From positions 28,311,366 to 28,375,365 of the forward strand of contig NC_088777.1 of assembly GCF_954871325.1 (NCBI RefSeq): a stretch of 64,000 nucleotides of DNA. The letters are read 5' to 3'. Under the pieces are notes generated by a model, which was not told where the DNA came from, searched no databases, and saw only the letters and a list, made by a program, of their open reading frames with translations. Source of the DNA: Gordionus sp. m RMFG-2023. Taxonomy: Eukaryota > Nematomorpha > Gordioida > Chordodea > Parachordodidae. Numbering within the stretch: position 1 is the first letter of the stretch; each line of letters opens with the position of its first letter. Made by a program: the position numbers and the translations under genes. This document shows, one piece after another, positions 34,240 through 46,449 of this stretch.

Positions 34240-35270
34240 CCTCTTTATAATTGTTCAAATATTGATATATCAGTCATTAATAATGAACAAATGCAATATA
34301 AACCTTTAGAAGAACATGATAGGCTTGATAGATCCCCCCAAAATCTTTATTATTATTATAGCTCCCCAACAACTAGAAATATACTTCTAATATTGACTCC
34401 TCTACAGGTTTACAGTATATTAATGTTTGTTTAATTACAACAATAGTTTATTTATATTTGGTGCTGATTTCTTTATTTGTGTAGGCTAACCCAATCTTAA
34501 TCCCTCACATTGTTACAAAACATGATGAATCTATTATTAAAGATAAGCAAAGAAAAAAATGGCGATTCAACAAACGACTTACCCATTCTAAAGTAACTGG
34601 TGGCCAAGATAATAAGGAACTTTGAACTCCTCTGGAGGTTTATTTTGTTTTTTATCTAATGTTTTACATCTATATGTTTATTTTATATTCACCCAGTTGC
34701 CTCCAAATGATATTTCTATCACCACTACCACAATTCCTATGCCACCTCTGCCTAATTTTCAACAAATATAAGCATTTAATTCCACTATCATTCACCTCAC
34801 TAGGAGTTAATATAAATAATACTTTATCCGATTCCCTGAGGAACTTTCATGAATATTTAGAGGGATGTTCAAACGTGAAGGTGTAGTGTGGCCAATTTCA
34901 TTAACATTATTAATGGGAAAATATGCGGTAGTTTTGTCATGGCCTTTATAACAATACTTACGACCGTTTTATGGTTGAGTTGATCGTTCATGATTCTATT
35001 TTAGAGGGGGATACCAAAACTGACACTTTGTCAGAAATATCATTTTGCGTTCTTCTTTTAACAGTAGCCCAAGGCCTCAGCTTTATCAGGACGCAATGGG
35101 TGTTGTACAATGCTTTGGTAATCCGTCATTATTCATTACTTTCACCTACAACCCTAAATGGGATGATATTATACATTAATTATTTCCTCTGCAGACGACT
35201 TCCCAGATTTATTTTGTCGCTTTTTCCATCAAAAATTAAAATTTCATAAAGGATTTGCTCTTAATTTTAT
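34240..35270 (+). mobile_element. Helitron-like relic with intron-like gaps
   Basis: LYQDAMGVVQCFGNPSLFIT (about 35070) and DDFPDLFCRFFHQKLKF (35190-35250) match the N-terminal Rep-associated region of Helitron proteins. Upstream, MPPLPNF and LSFTSLGVNINN (about 34740-34830) fit the segment that normally precedes it. Two GT-AG gaps of about 97 bp (34409-34505) and 59 bp (34639-34697) separate open stretches ending TPLQ and TPLE. Frame breaks are frequent and neither the HUH motif nor the helicase is present, so this is a 5' fragment. Confidence 0.65.
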
Positions 35271-35559
35271 GAGACACACTAAATAATAATTAATCCTCAT
35301 CATTTATTTAAAAAATTACCTAAATTTATATGGCAAGAAAAACAAATTTCTTAAAAAATATATAAATAAATTGCATATAAGTTTCATTAGTATTGAATGG
35401 CATTTTTGTAATTTAAATAGATAGCATTTTTTTGTACTTAACATAAAGATATAGATAGCCCTTATCAAATTTTATAAAAGAAATTAACCCACTAATTGGT
35501 AAATCCGAGATTTCCCCTTCATGTGATGATAAATTATTTAGAAATTTAACTATCTCCGG

Positions 35560-36340
35560 GTTTGGGAAAAAGTTTTGAAAATTAATATGGGTTGGACTGT
35601 GCTTGGAAAATATTCCTCAAGATTAATATTTGCTTGCACCTTGGGAAAATCTTTTACAAATTATTATGGGCCGGGCTAGGAAAAAATTTTCAAAATTATT
35701 ATGGGTTGAGCTAGGCTTGAGAATTTTTTTTAAAAATTATAAGGTCTTGGACGCTTGGAAATTTTTTCCAAATATTATGAGCTTGGACCTGGCTTGAAAT
35801 TTTTTAATGTTAAATGTTAGTCGTAATCAGTAATATATTTACAAATAATTTTGATATTGGGTAAAAGCTCATTTAAATATATTTTGACTCAAAAAATAGT
35901 TTCCACTCTTAGTCCTAATGGGTTGGACCCAATGGCATTGGTTGGACTTGACATAAATGGGGAGGTTGGGGGGTTAAAAATAATATAAATTGGATATGAT
36001 TTTTAAATAAAAGGTAACATCTTTCTTAAAAAAACGAATAAAATTCTCATTCTCCTCATTTTAGACGGGCTATCTACTAGTTTTATTTTTATTACATAAA
36101 TTTTTTTATAATCAAAACTAACTATATTTTAATATTTATAAATGTTGATTTTTATATATTTACTATACAATAACATTATAAGCAAATAATAAATTTGTTT
36201 GTAAATTTTTTTTATAAAAAGTAGCTAAAGCTACTTTTAAAAAATAGTAGCTAATAGCGAGCTACTTTTTTTGATAAATAGCGATAACGGTAGCGCGCTA
36301 CTTTTAAAAGTAGCATTTAACAACTCTGTATTTAGGAACT
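35560..36340. repeat. Worn GGGCCGGGCTTGG array and a hAT-like right end
   Basis: TTATTATGGGCCGGGCTAGG and variants recur about every 45-55 bp to 35800. At 36215-36335 a GTAGC-rich stretch ends AAGTAGCATTTAACAACTCTG, which resembles the right terminus of a hAT element (compare the AACAACTCTG end at 49398). No matching left end was found. Confidence 0.45.
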
Positions 36341-36599
36341 TGTAGTCCCTTTTATAGAATGAGCGTTTTTATTTTTTTATGATTGGAATATAATTACATA
36401 TTATAAATTAAAATCTATTATCAAATAAAATCAATAATTTATTTACTTTAGAGATAGCCAGTGAGGCGATTAGATTATAAAAGCCTCTTTTAGAACAAAG
36501 TTAATTTATATTTTTTTATAATTTTATTTAATAACAAATACAAAATATCTTAATGCTGGCTGACCCTGAAAAAGTATTACTTATATCTTCAATGTATCC

Positions 36600-37870
36600 A
36601 AGTGATTACAATTTATAAAAAATTATCTTGAAGGAATGTAATGAGTCTTTATATATTAATATTTATTATATAATTTATCCTCTTGTAAAATTAGTAATTA
36701 TATCTCATCGGTTGTATGGTGTCAAGCCGGTAACCTGATGAATACCTAAAACAACAAACGCTCTAAGCCAATCATATTTAAAAAATAAGTAAAATATATT
36801 TTGATTTTTTTCTAGGATGTGCTGAAATATTGTTAAAAATGAAAATCTTTTGTTTAAATTAAATGCCTTCATAATATTTTAAATTTATTATTTTCGGATT
36901 ATTTATAATTATCTTAAAGTTAAAATTTTTAAACTTAAGAATTATCATAATCTCAAAAAGCCTATTTTGAATGTACTGGGAAAATATTAGAATGATAATA
37001 ACCAGATATTTTCTGAAGCAGATACATTATTATATTCAATAAGACAGAAGATTTCTCTTTGCATTGGAATGCATTAATAAATTATTTAGTTACACTATAA
37101 TTTTATGCCAAATTTTTAAAAAAAATGATATGGATTTGGCTGAGGCCATGAGAATCGCGGATATTATTATATTAGAACTTAGAAAACTAAAAGATAATAT
37201 CTTCAGGAGGTTTATTTATTATTAAGGCGAAAGCAGAATTATATGATTTTGAGATTCGCAAGGCACCTTAACAACCTGATGGTTAAAACTTTAACGTGAG
37301 ACTCAATTGAGGATTACTATAAAACAACTGTTGTTATTCCACTTTAGATACATTTTTAAATCAATCAATGTTTATCAAATGGCTCTGTCCAATTTATAAA
37401 TAATATTACCAGCAAATCATTTTTAGAATAATTGAAAATATTAAATATTTAGCTAAATATTAGAATATATAAATATATTGGAAGGCCTATTAATTTCAGA
37501 ATCTAAATCTTGGTTAGAAAGATTAATTTTAGCTAAGAATCCTCAATAAACGTAATGGAATTGCATATTTTGGATTTTTTTCAAAATATATTAAAATTAC
37601 CGTATATTTTGGCAACAATATCAATTGATAAAAACACAAATGAGAGGATCTTTTCTTCATTAGAATAAAAACATCTCAAAAGTTTGACATCTTAAAATCG
37701 ATTGAATGGACTAGTTTTACTTAATTTATATTAAGATTTAATCCCCATTCGGAACAAATTATTGAAAAATTAGGCGCAAAGAAGATTAAATTTTCATTTA
37801 TGAACGATATTTTGATTAACTTTTTAAACCATCATATAATGTTTAATTCTCTATTTTACTATGATTTACA
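36600..37870 (+). mobile_element. hAT (ZMYM1-like) transposase relic
   Basis: MDLAEAMRIADIIILELRKL at about 37130-37190, SIDKNTNERIFSSLE near 37640, and NRLNGLVLLNLY near 37710 correspond in order to the middle and the C-terminal dimerisation region of ZMYM1-like hAT transposases. Several stops and shifts interrupt them. Terminal repeats were not located. Confidence 0.7.
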
Positions 37871-38760
37871 TTAAATATAGGTTATAGCTATAACATTTTA
37901 TAACAATATTATATGGCTCTCAAATATTTTATATTTTCCAATATTTTATTATTTGTATTCGAAATTGTCATTTTTGATATGATTGGTTATAATAAATTTT
38001 ATATTGTTTAATTCTAGTAAATTTTTAATGTACCAAAAAATAAAATTTTAATTAAAAAAAAAAATTATCCCTCCCTCTAGAAAATTTCTGCCTACTGCCT
38101 GGCTAGAGAAATAGGATTAGAAAAATATTTTAATTTTTCCTAAATAGTATGTGCTGTGCTACAAAAATAAAGGTAAAAGTTTGTATTAGAGTATGATAAA
38201 TACAGTATTTTATTAGTCACCAAACCTACTGAATTTGGTAAAAGTGAATAAATACTTAGGGCTGGACCGTTTCAACCCTCTTATTATTTCTAAACAGTCG
38301 TCTAGTTAAAAGGCTATTAGTTTTAACAGACTAATACGAAAGAGGTTTGTTGTAGGTATTTTTGTTATATATTTATAATGATATATATGAAATGTCAATC
38401 AAAAGTGATCTTTTGAGTTATGTTTTTTAAGAGGATTGTTGAAAAGAAGAAGATCACATGCTCTTTTGTTAATAGGACCTGATGTTCTTTTGTTGATGGA
38501 TTTTTGTATGGATTTTTGGAGGTTGTTTGTATATGTATATTAATACGTAAATATGAGTAAATATGTTATACATTTTTTTTAAATGATGATTGTATAAATA
38601 TGATAATAAACTGATTTTGGAATACTTAGATTTTGATATAAATATTGTAGACGTAAATATTGTTGCCGATGACCCAGGATCTATCTAGGGATTAGTGAGA
38701 ATACAATGCAATGTAAAGGATAAGAAAGGTAAGACCAGTGAATATTTCATGTTAAAGATA

Positions 38761-38945
38761 TTAATTTTTGGTGGGTAAGTAGTTTTATAAATTGAACTAC
38801 ATTTGAAATAAAGGTTTATATATTATTAATTTGGTGGGTAAGTAGTTTCATAAATTGAACTACATTTGAAATAAAGGTTTATATATAATTAATTTGGTGG
38901 AAGTTAGTTTCATAAATTGAACTACATTTGAAATAAAGGTTTATA
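38761..38945. repeat. Three tandem copies of a unit of about 63 bp
   Basis: TTTGGTGGGTAAGTAGTTTC followed by ATAAATTGAACTACATTTG and AAATAAAGGTTTATA is repeated three times with few changes, directly abutting the hAT element that begins at 38946. Confidence 0.85.
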
Positions 38946-41751
38946 GAAGCAAGGGAAGCATTGCTTCCCTTGAAATTTTTTTTACAAAATTCTTAGATAA
39001 ACTTAATATAATCTTTATACTATGCTAAAAAAAAATAAAATTACTTCCTTAAAATAATTAATATATTTTTTATAACGTTAAAAAGATTTATAATATTTTA
39101 CTACGATAAAAAATTTACGTTAAAAAATTTACTATTATTCTTACTACGTTCAAAAATTTACTATTATTTTTACTACGTAAAAAAATTTACTATTATATTT
39201 ACTATGTTAAAAAATGATGGAAGCAAATTTAATATTGCTTATTTTCCTATAATAAATATACTAATAAATCATGATTCATACGATATTTTTTTGGTGTAAT
39301 TTTTTTACTACGTTAAAAAAATATACAAGAGGGAAGCAAATCTAATATTGCTTATTTTTTCAATAAATAAATAGAAAATCATGTTATGATATTGTTTAAT
39401 TTTACGATTAAAAAATAAGCATTGGGGAAGCAAATAAAAATTGCTTATTCTTTTATAAAAGAAAAATAAATTTTTTATATTAAATTTTTTTTTACTTTTT
39501 TAAAAAAAAATTTTTTTTCCTTTAAATTAATGTTTAATAATTGTAATTGTTTATTGAAAATTTATTAATATTATCATTTAGCTCAAGAAATTTTGATACC
39601 AAAAAATTAATTATTGTAAAAGAAAGACCAAAGCCAATTTTAAGAAATTTAAAAAAAGAAATAAAATCTTGCATTCGTAATTTTTCTATCGATAAATATG
39701 ATAAATATGAATGGCTCACTGGATGTGAATTTTCTATATTGTTGGTCATGCTTATTATTCCCAAAGGAAAAATATGTTTGGAATGATAGAGGATTTTCGG
39801 ATATTATTAATTTTTCAAAGGCAGTTAAACGACATGAAGAATCAATAGCTCATTTGCAGTCGATGATTCAATTAAAAACATTTGGCGAAATTCGTATTGA
39901 AAATATGATAGATTCGATCGCAAAATATCAATCGAACAGCATAATTCGAAAGTTAAATCAAATAGAGAAATATTGAAAATTTTAATCAATTCTATATGTT
40001 TTCTTGGAGTTCAGCAGCTCGCATTCCGTGGTGATGATGAATCACCTAATTCAGTAAATAGAGGAAATTATATTGAATTAATTTATTTGCTCGCGGAAGA
40101 AAATTTGCTATTAAAACATCATTTAGAAAATAATACAACTTTTATTGGACTATCAAGTGATATCCAAAATGATTTAATTAACTCCATTTCATATGTACAC
40201 CAAAAAATATTAGATGAATTGGAAGAAACGGAATTTATAACAATAATATTAAATGAAACAATTGATATAAATAATAAATCCCAACTGGCTGTAGTTCTTC
40301 GATATGTTTTAAATAACGGGACATTATATGAAAGATTTATTGAATTCTTTGATGTTAACAATGCATCGTGATGCTAATTCTTTATCAAAATTTGTCATTA
40401 AATTTTTGAATGATAAGAAAATTATGAAAAAATTGATAGGTCAAAGTTACGATGGCGCAGCTGTTATGTCAGGTGATTCACATGGACTGCAAGCAAAAAT
40501 TAGAGACGTCAATCCTTCTGACTTTATATTCATTGTTTTGCCCACAAGTTAAATCTTATATTATCAATCAAAATCTTGCAGCAAAATTAAAGAATGTAAG
40601 GTTTTTTTTGCAACTTTATCTGGTTTAGCCAGTTTTTTTAGTACATCATCTAAGCGTACAGCGGAATTTGATAAATATGTTAAAAAAAGATTACCACGAG
40701 TAGCCCCAACAAGATGGGAATACAATGGTCGGCTGGTTCAAACAGTTTTCAATTATTTGAAGGATCTAGTCGTTTTTTTGAAAGTATGATTGATGAAGAA
40801 TCTGATATTGTTTGGGATAATGATGTTCTAATAACATCTCGTGGCTATTTAAATATATTAAATGATGCAAATTTTCTAATTTTGTTATATTTTTTTCAAG
40901 AAGTTTTTCCAGAATCTGATTTATTATTTGATATACTTCAAACTAAAACTAACGATGTATCATATTGTCTTAAAAGTATTAACGATTTCATTCAGTTAAA
41001 TTTAACATAGAAAACTTTGATGTTTTTTGGAGAAATTTAATTGTAAAGGAAAATATTGAAGACAATTTAGATAAAAAACGTAATAGATCCGGATTGCCTA
41101 ATACAAGAGAATTTTATAAAAATTTGATAATTAAAATAATAGATACTATAATCAATGAAATTGATTTTCGGTTTGATACATTAAAAAATATCAAATTCGT
41201 CGAATTGTTAGATATTAGTAAATAAATATTTAATCAAAATTTCCCAAAATATTTATTAGACAATTTAAATGACACTTATTCTCAATTTTCGACTTACACA
41301 AGCTGGAAACCGAATTAAAGGTAATGTTTCGTGACGATGAATTTAGAAAGAGAAAAAATGTTTATGAAATACTTGAATTTTTAATTAATACCGATTTGAT
41401 GAAAAGTTTTAAAGAGTTTTTTAAATTATGCAAATTCATTTTAACTTTGGCTGCAACAACAGCAAGTGCAGAACGGAGGTTTTCATCTTTAAAAATAATC
41501 AAATCTTATTGTAGAAACAGAATGAGTCAAAATCGATTATCGAATCTAGCTTTGATTTCTATTGAAAAAAAATTATTGAAAAATTTAAAATCTAGTAATA
41601 ACTTTTATAATTCAGTACTTGATCATTTTACTCAAAAACAAAGACGAATTTCGCTTATTTATAAATCTTAATTTTTTATGGTTTGACTAATAAATAAAAT
41701 AAAAATTTTTTTGATTGCTTCCCTTGTAGTAAACTTGACGCCTCGTCACTG
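38946..41751 (+). mobile_element. hAT transposon with TTF-type zinc finger, lightly broken
   Basis: The left end is GAAGCAAGGGAAGCATTGC. The right end ends TTGCTTCCCTTGTAGTAAAC plus TTGACGCCTCGTCACTG. The right end is longer, so the left may be truncated. Coding pieces on the + strand at 39547-41671 follow transposase order: the TTF finger (NFLYCWSCLLFPK, then AVKRHEESIAHL), GQSYDGAAVMSGDSHGLQAK near 40440, TRWEYNG near 40710, and the dimerisation region AATTASAERRFSSLKIIKSY near 41455. About five frame changes or stops separate them. The left region (38946-39450) holds four imperfect GAAGCAAA...TTGCTT palindromes. Confidence 0.88.
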
Positions 41752-41759
41752 CTTCAACT

Positions 41760-42832
41760 CTTAAGTATATTTTCTTTTTTTTTCTAATTTACCTATTATA
41801 ATTTACTTTAAAAAGATTATCATTAATTTTTAAAATCATATATATAATGGTGATCCGGCTATGACTTTTGGACGCCCGGGGTAAACTTTTAATTTATGAA
41901 AGAATCATAAAGTAAAGAACTAGAGTTGTTATTATTGAAAATAGATTCATAAATAAGCAGCTTAGATATAAATTAGATATATATTTATATAAGATATTAA
42001 GCAATTAAATGAACTGAATTAGGTAATATTAAGCATTATTTATGTAACATATGTACTTTTTCCAAGTTACAATTTATTAAGGCTTGGGATAGGGTCATTT
42101 CCAAGCGTTTTCAAAGCAAGAAAAAATAAACACAGCCTATTTAACCAAATGTCGAGGAATATAAGTAGTGTTTATTTTTTTTCTGTTGTTTAGATGTGGC
42201 CTAAGAAACAAAATTTATAGGCTTCTAAAATATAGAGCCCTGCTCCCATATTTGCATGAGCTAATGGTCAAATAAAAACAAAGATTATTATATTTGGTGT
42301 TTTTCTAGAGAAGACTTGTCAAATTAGTATCCATTTCTGAAAAGACGTTTTTTTGTAAATTGCAGACATTATTAGTTGTTATAATATTAAATTATATCTG
42401 ATAAGTCATAGACTCCATAAATTATATTGTTAATTTTTTAAGTAGATATGATCATTTTTCAATTGGAATTATACATAAAGCCGATTAATTATCTATAAAA
42501 TTGACATCCAAATAAATGTGTCCAAGTTTAACTAGTATAGAGGAAGTCTTAATCATTGTCTATCCAATATTTATTAAAATATTTTAGCAATATTTGCAAG
42601 ATTTTTATATATATTCTATATTAACATTATGAATGGAAATGGAGTGAAGTTTTACTTTGAAACTATTTTATTACATATGCAAATTATATCAACCAGTTCA
42701 ACATCAAATCGGTATTAATTTAAATAATTACTAAGTTTTATCAATAAAATCAGATAATATATTGTGCTATATTTAAACATTTGACCTATTAAAAAGCTAA
42801 GAAAAATTACAATGCTATTTATCTTGATTTCA
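41760..42832. other. Intergenic, no gene supported
   Basis: Short open stretches on the minus strand (for example LVKLGHIYLDVNFIDN near 42510) could not be linked into a gene. No element ends were recognised. Confidence 0.4.
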
Positions 42833-43027
42833 TAGTGACGCGATTGCCATCGCGATTTAACAGCTGATCGATTTTTAAAATCTGCTTATGAGATCAATTT
42901 TAATATTAATTTTATCTTTAATTCAATTCATTATAATAATCTAATAATGATATAAATAATGAAAAATGAACTAAACAGATTTTAGAAATCGATCAGGTGT
43001 TAAGTCGCGATCGCAATTACGCTACTA
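42833..43027. mobile_element. Mariner-like MITE just upstream of the NPL4-like gene
   Basis: TA dinucleotides flank terminal inverted repeats of about 50 bp: GTGACGCGATTGCCATCGCG on the left, and the inverse of GATCGCAATTACGCTAC on the right. It ends 47 bp before the ATG at 43075, so it lies in the presumed promoter or 5' UTR. The TA flank suggests a Tc1/mariner-type origin. Confidence 0.7.
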
Positions 43028-43074
43028 TTTTAAATAAAAAACAATAACGTTCAACGCTATATATCATTTCTCTT

Positions 43075-44116
43075 ATGATGCCCGATAATAAGAAAATTGT
43101 AAAACTATAAAATGAATTGTATAAAAATAAGTTTAATCTAGGTTTTAAGAATACGTTCTCCGGAAGGGACAAAACGATTAATTTTTGAAGCCAATGAAAA
43201 AACTATAAATTTAATAAATCAAGTATGGTATGTGTAAAAAAATTGATCTTTATCTTATTTAGGTTAAAGCAGAATTTAATCTCTTAAATAATGAGGAATT
43301 TCATCTCTATTTAGACCAGAACAGAAGTCATGAAATAAGTACACGCTCAAGATCAACCTTAAATACTTATAAACTTAAGTATAATAATTTTCAACCAAAT
43401 TATATATTTTTTTTCAATTTAGCAATGGAGATATGTTGTTTATTGATATTAAAAATAAAGTACCACCTATACAAGATAACAAAATTGATGATGTTCATGC
43501 ACTTCAAAATAGAGAAGAAACACCTAAAATAGAGAAAAAGGGTTAATTTTTAGTTTGAGTGAGATATATAATTTGTTTATTTAGAGCAAGTTGCAAATAA
43601 GTACAAAGATAGGAAAGAAGATGAGATTGATCTTAGATTATGGGTGATGGATGGAAAAATCAAAAGAAAACCTGATCCAAAATAGTAAAATGATAATAAT
43701 GCCTTTGTTATATGAGCATACATTATTTTGCTAATTTTATTTATTAAAAATAAAGTAAATAATATCTATTAATGTTTCAGAAACTGGCTTCTCTTGTAAT
43801 TATTTTGAATAAAGTTTGTTTATTTCATAATAAGGTTGTCTCATGTCATTGGATATGATTATTTACAAAATTAAATTTATATTATGTAATTAAAGGTATT
43901 AAAAACTAATATTATTAATAGTTGCCATCATCCAAAGAATAGCAAATGTGTACATTGCACTCAATTGGAGGTAAAATTATTTTATTATAATTTTAACTTT
44001 TATCATTAGAAAAATATTAATGAAATTAAAAGCATAAAATGTTTACTACCATTAAAAATATTAAAATAAGTGCTGTGACAATCAACAAAATTTTTATTGA
44101 TCCGATCCAATTTTGA
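43075..44116 (+). CDS. Short NPL4-like protein (p97/Cdc48 cofactor family), seven small exons
   Basis: NPL4 works with UFD1 to bring ubiquitinated proteins to the AAA ATPase p97/Cdc48. Exons are 43075-43098, 43142-43222, 43263-43378, 43423-43541, 43585-43684, 43922-43970 and 44033-44116. All introns are GT-AG: 43, 40, 44, 43, 237 and 62 nt. Phases agree and 573 nt give 190 residues. Residues 9-80 match the N-terminal ubiquitin-like (UBX-like) domain: VLRIRSPEGTKRLIFEAN, STLNTYKL, NNGDMLFID. EDEIDLRLWVMDGKI and the zinc-binding CHHPKNSKCVHC (148-159) follow as in NPL4. The last exon recalls the HMSFH and SAITLNRQ segments but ends at a stop. The second zinc site, the MPN domain and the C-terminus (the usual length is about 600 residues) are absent. 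It may be a reduced paralogue, a truncated gene, or the 5' part of a gene with a huge intron. The first six exons are the firm part. Confidence 0.72.
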
Positions 44117-44420
44117 TATAAATCCAAACTAATATTTAGATTCATTTTTATTTATTATCTATTTTTAAACTAAAGTCCAAATAAAATTTAAAAAAAAAGT
44201 ATAATAAAATTTTATTATTTATTTATCTACTTGGAAAAAGAATGTTTTCATTTTTATTATATAAATCATGCCAAAATTTGGAGTCCCCTTTTAGGTTTTA
44301 AATCATTCTTATTCATTTATGGGGTCATAGGGCAAATTATTTGGAATAAGAAGAATCAAGCAGTATTCAAAAATTTTTATCATATAAAGACTTCTTATAT
44401 GGTTTGGGAAACACAAAATA

Positions 44421-44777
44421 CTATCTGACATCAAGAATGATGAGGAATCAGAATTTTTGCCTTTATTTGATTGAAAGAATCAGAAATTCCCCTTTATTTG
44501 ATGATAAATGAATCACTCTTATGATGTTTATATTTTGTATATTTATGAGCACAATAAAGTTTTTCCAACAAAATTTTTATTCAGTTTGTATTCATATTTA
44601 GTTAAAAAGATTTTTTATTGTGCACATAATTTAAAAGTAAATATATACTTCATTAAAATATTTTATAAAAATAATGGAAAATTTTAGAATAACCCCTCAT
44701 CAAAATAAAAATAAACTTCTAAATCACACCTTATGATAAAATTTCTGATTCCAGATCATTCTTGACAGGCTATCAGC
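44421..44777. mobile_element. MITE with CTATCTGACATCAAGAATGA ends
   Basis: CATCAAGAATGATGAGGAATCAGAA at the left pairs with the inverse of TTCTGATTCCAGATCATTCTTGAC at the right; positions fix both ends within a few bases. Internal GAATCAGAA(A/T)TTCCCC steps repeat. No protein. Confidence 0.55.
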
Positions 44778-44809
44778 AAGTATAATATATTGTATATTTA
44801 TTTTATAAA

Positions 44810-45275
44810 ATTTAGATCTGGTCTGGATATTTAAAAAAAAAATATTAGGTCCAATTCTGCTTTTTATAAAAAAATTTTTAACCGCAGCCTATGTATGCAT
44901 ATAAAAAATATTTTTTTTGACCTGGCCTGTAAAAAAATGGCCTGCATGTGCCCAGGTGGACTGAACTTGCAGGTCTCTGATAAATATATAATTTTAATGC
45001 ATGTATTAAAATTATATTCATCATTTATATATATTAATATTTATTTCCTATAAATCTCTTAAAAATATAATACTAATATACTTGGGATATTTACAATGCC
45101 CAGCCTGTCGTTGTTTATTTTGGTGTTTAACAAATATATATTAGATTAGGCCTGGTATTAAAGAAAACATTAAAAAATAGGCTGGGCAACTTCAGTAAAA
45201 TATTGAAGCCAGGCTAGGCTGGCAAAATATTTTCTGGGCCAGGCTTGAGAATTTTGCTATTTGCAGACCTCTGAT
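44810..45275. repeat. Two worn copies of the GGCCCGG / CTGCAGGTCTCTG family
   Basis: One copy ends CTTGCAGGTCTCTGATAAAT near 44985. The second, inverted, ends near 45275 with TTTGCAGACCTCTGATAT. Between are GGCCTGGCCTG and GGCTGGGC patches. Both ends are recognisable forms of the 15509-17493 termini. Confidence 0.55.
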
Positions 45276-46449
45276 ATATATTACCCTTATATATATGGAA
45301 ATTTTATAACCTTATAAATGTCCCATTTAGATAAAATGGCAAGATTCAATATAAATTTTTGGGCCATCATTAAGGGGTACTCTGTTTTACCCAAAAATAT
45401 CAAAAGCTACAAATTTTCTTGTTTATAATCTTAGATTATGTAAATTCTTCCATCCAACACTTAATTGGCTTTGCATACCTTGAAATACACAAATGTACTT
45501 TTTGCAAAATATAATTTTTGTTATTTAAAAGAAATTCTAATTTATATTTTATCACTACAAGCATTATATTTTTCATCCTGAACTTGATCAACTATTTTTT
45601 TTAAGTATATTTTTTATATATAATACTTAATTTATGGATTTACATAGCATTTACAAATTATATATAATGTATTTAAAAATTATATTACATAGAACTTTGA
45701 AATTAAATATTAACACTGCTCATACTACTTTTTTTAAATTTTTTAAAAATGGTTATCCATTATGCAAATAAATTTCTAATTTATTTTAAAAATAATTCAT
45801 TTAAACCCATGTAAATTTGTGTAAATAATCAAAGAATTAAACTTTTAATACTTTAAGATGATAGGAAAACTTTCATGTTTTGATTACCGATATTACATAT
45901 ATTAGATATGGGTGATTCCACGTCAAATCGACCAAAAAAACGAGATTTTCGGCCAACCATCTCAAAAATGAATGAAACTTAGCATATTAGTTATTTATGT
46001 TGTAAATGTTAATAAAATCAAAATTTTAGAGTGGTAGCTCAACTAGATCCAAAGATATACGCCTTCAAAGTCGAAAATCGCGAAGTGCGTGATTTCATTA
46101 AATCTTGTTATTTTTAAAAATACTTAAGATAGAGTTACAAATTATATATCATTTTATAGCTCTAAAAATTTTAAGTTGGAAAATATAAAAAAAAATTAAG
46201 AAATTTCAAGTGTTTTCTTATTTCCGGTAAAAATAAAAAATTAACATTGTTAGGAAGGGATTTTTTTTGGGTGTTAATATTCACTAAAATGTTTATTACC
46301 TTTATATTAAACGATTTAATAAAAAATCTCGATAGCCATTTTTGATTTTTTAATTTTATTTAAATTTTTATTATTTTAAATAAAAAAATGTAATATAGAT
46401 GGCGTTATATTAAATTTTTTATATAATATATAATTTTTAATAAAAATAT

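Noticed and set aside
43971-44067. Alternative next NPL4 exon directly after a 39-nt intron (KNINEIKSIK frame)
   Set aside because: It runs into a stop after 19 codons and matches NPL4 less well than the frame entered at 44033.
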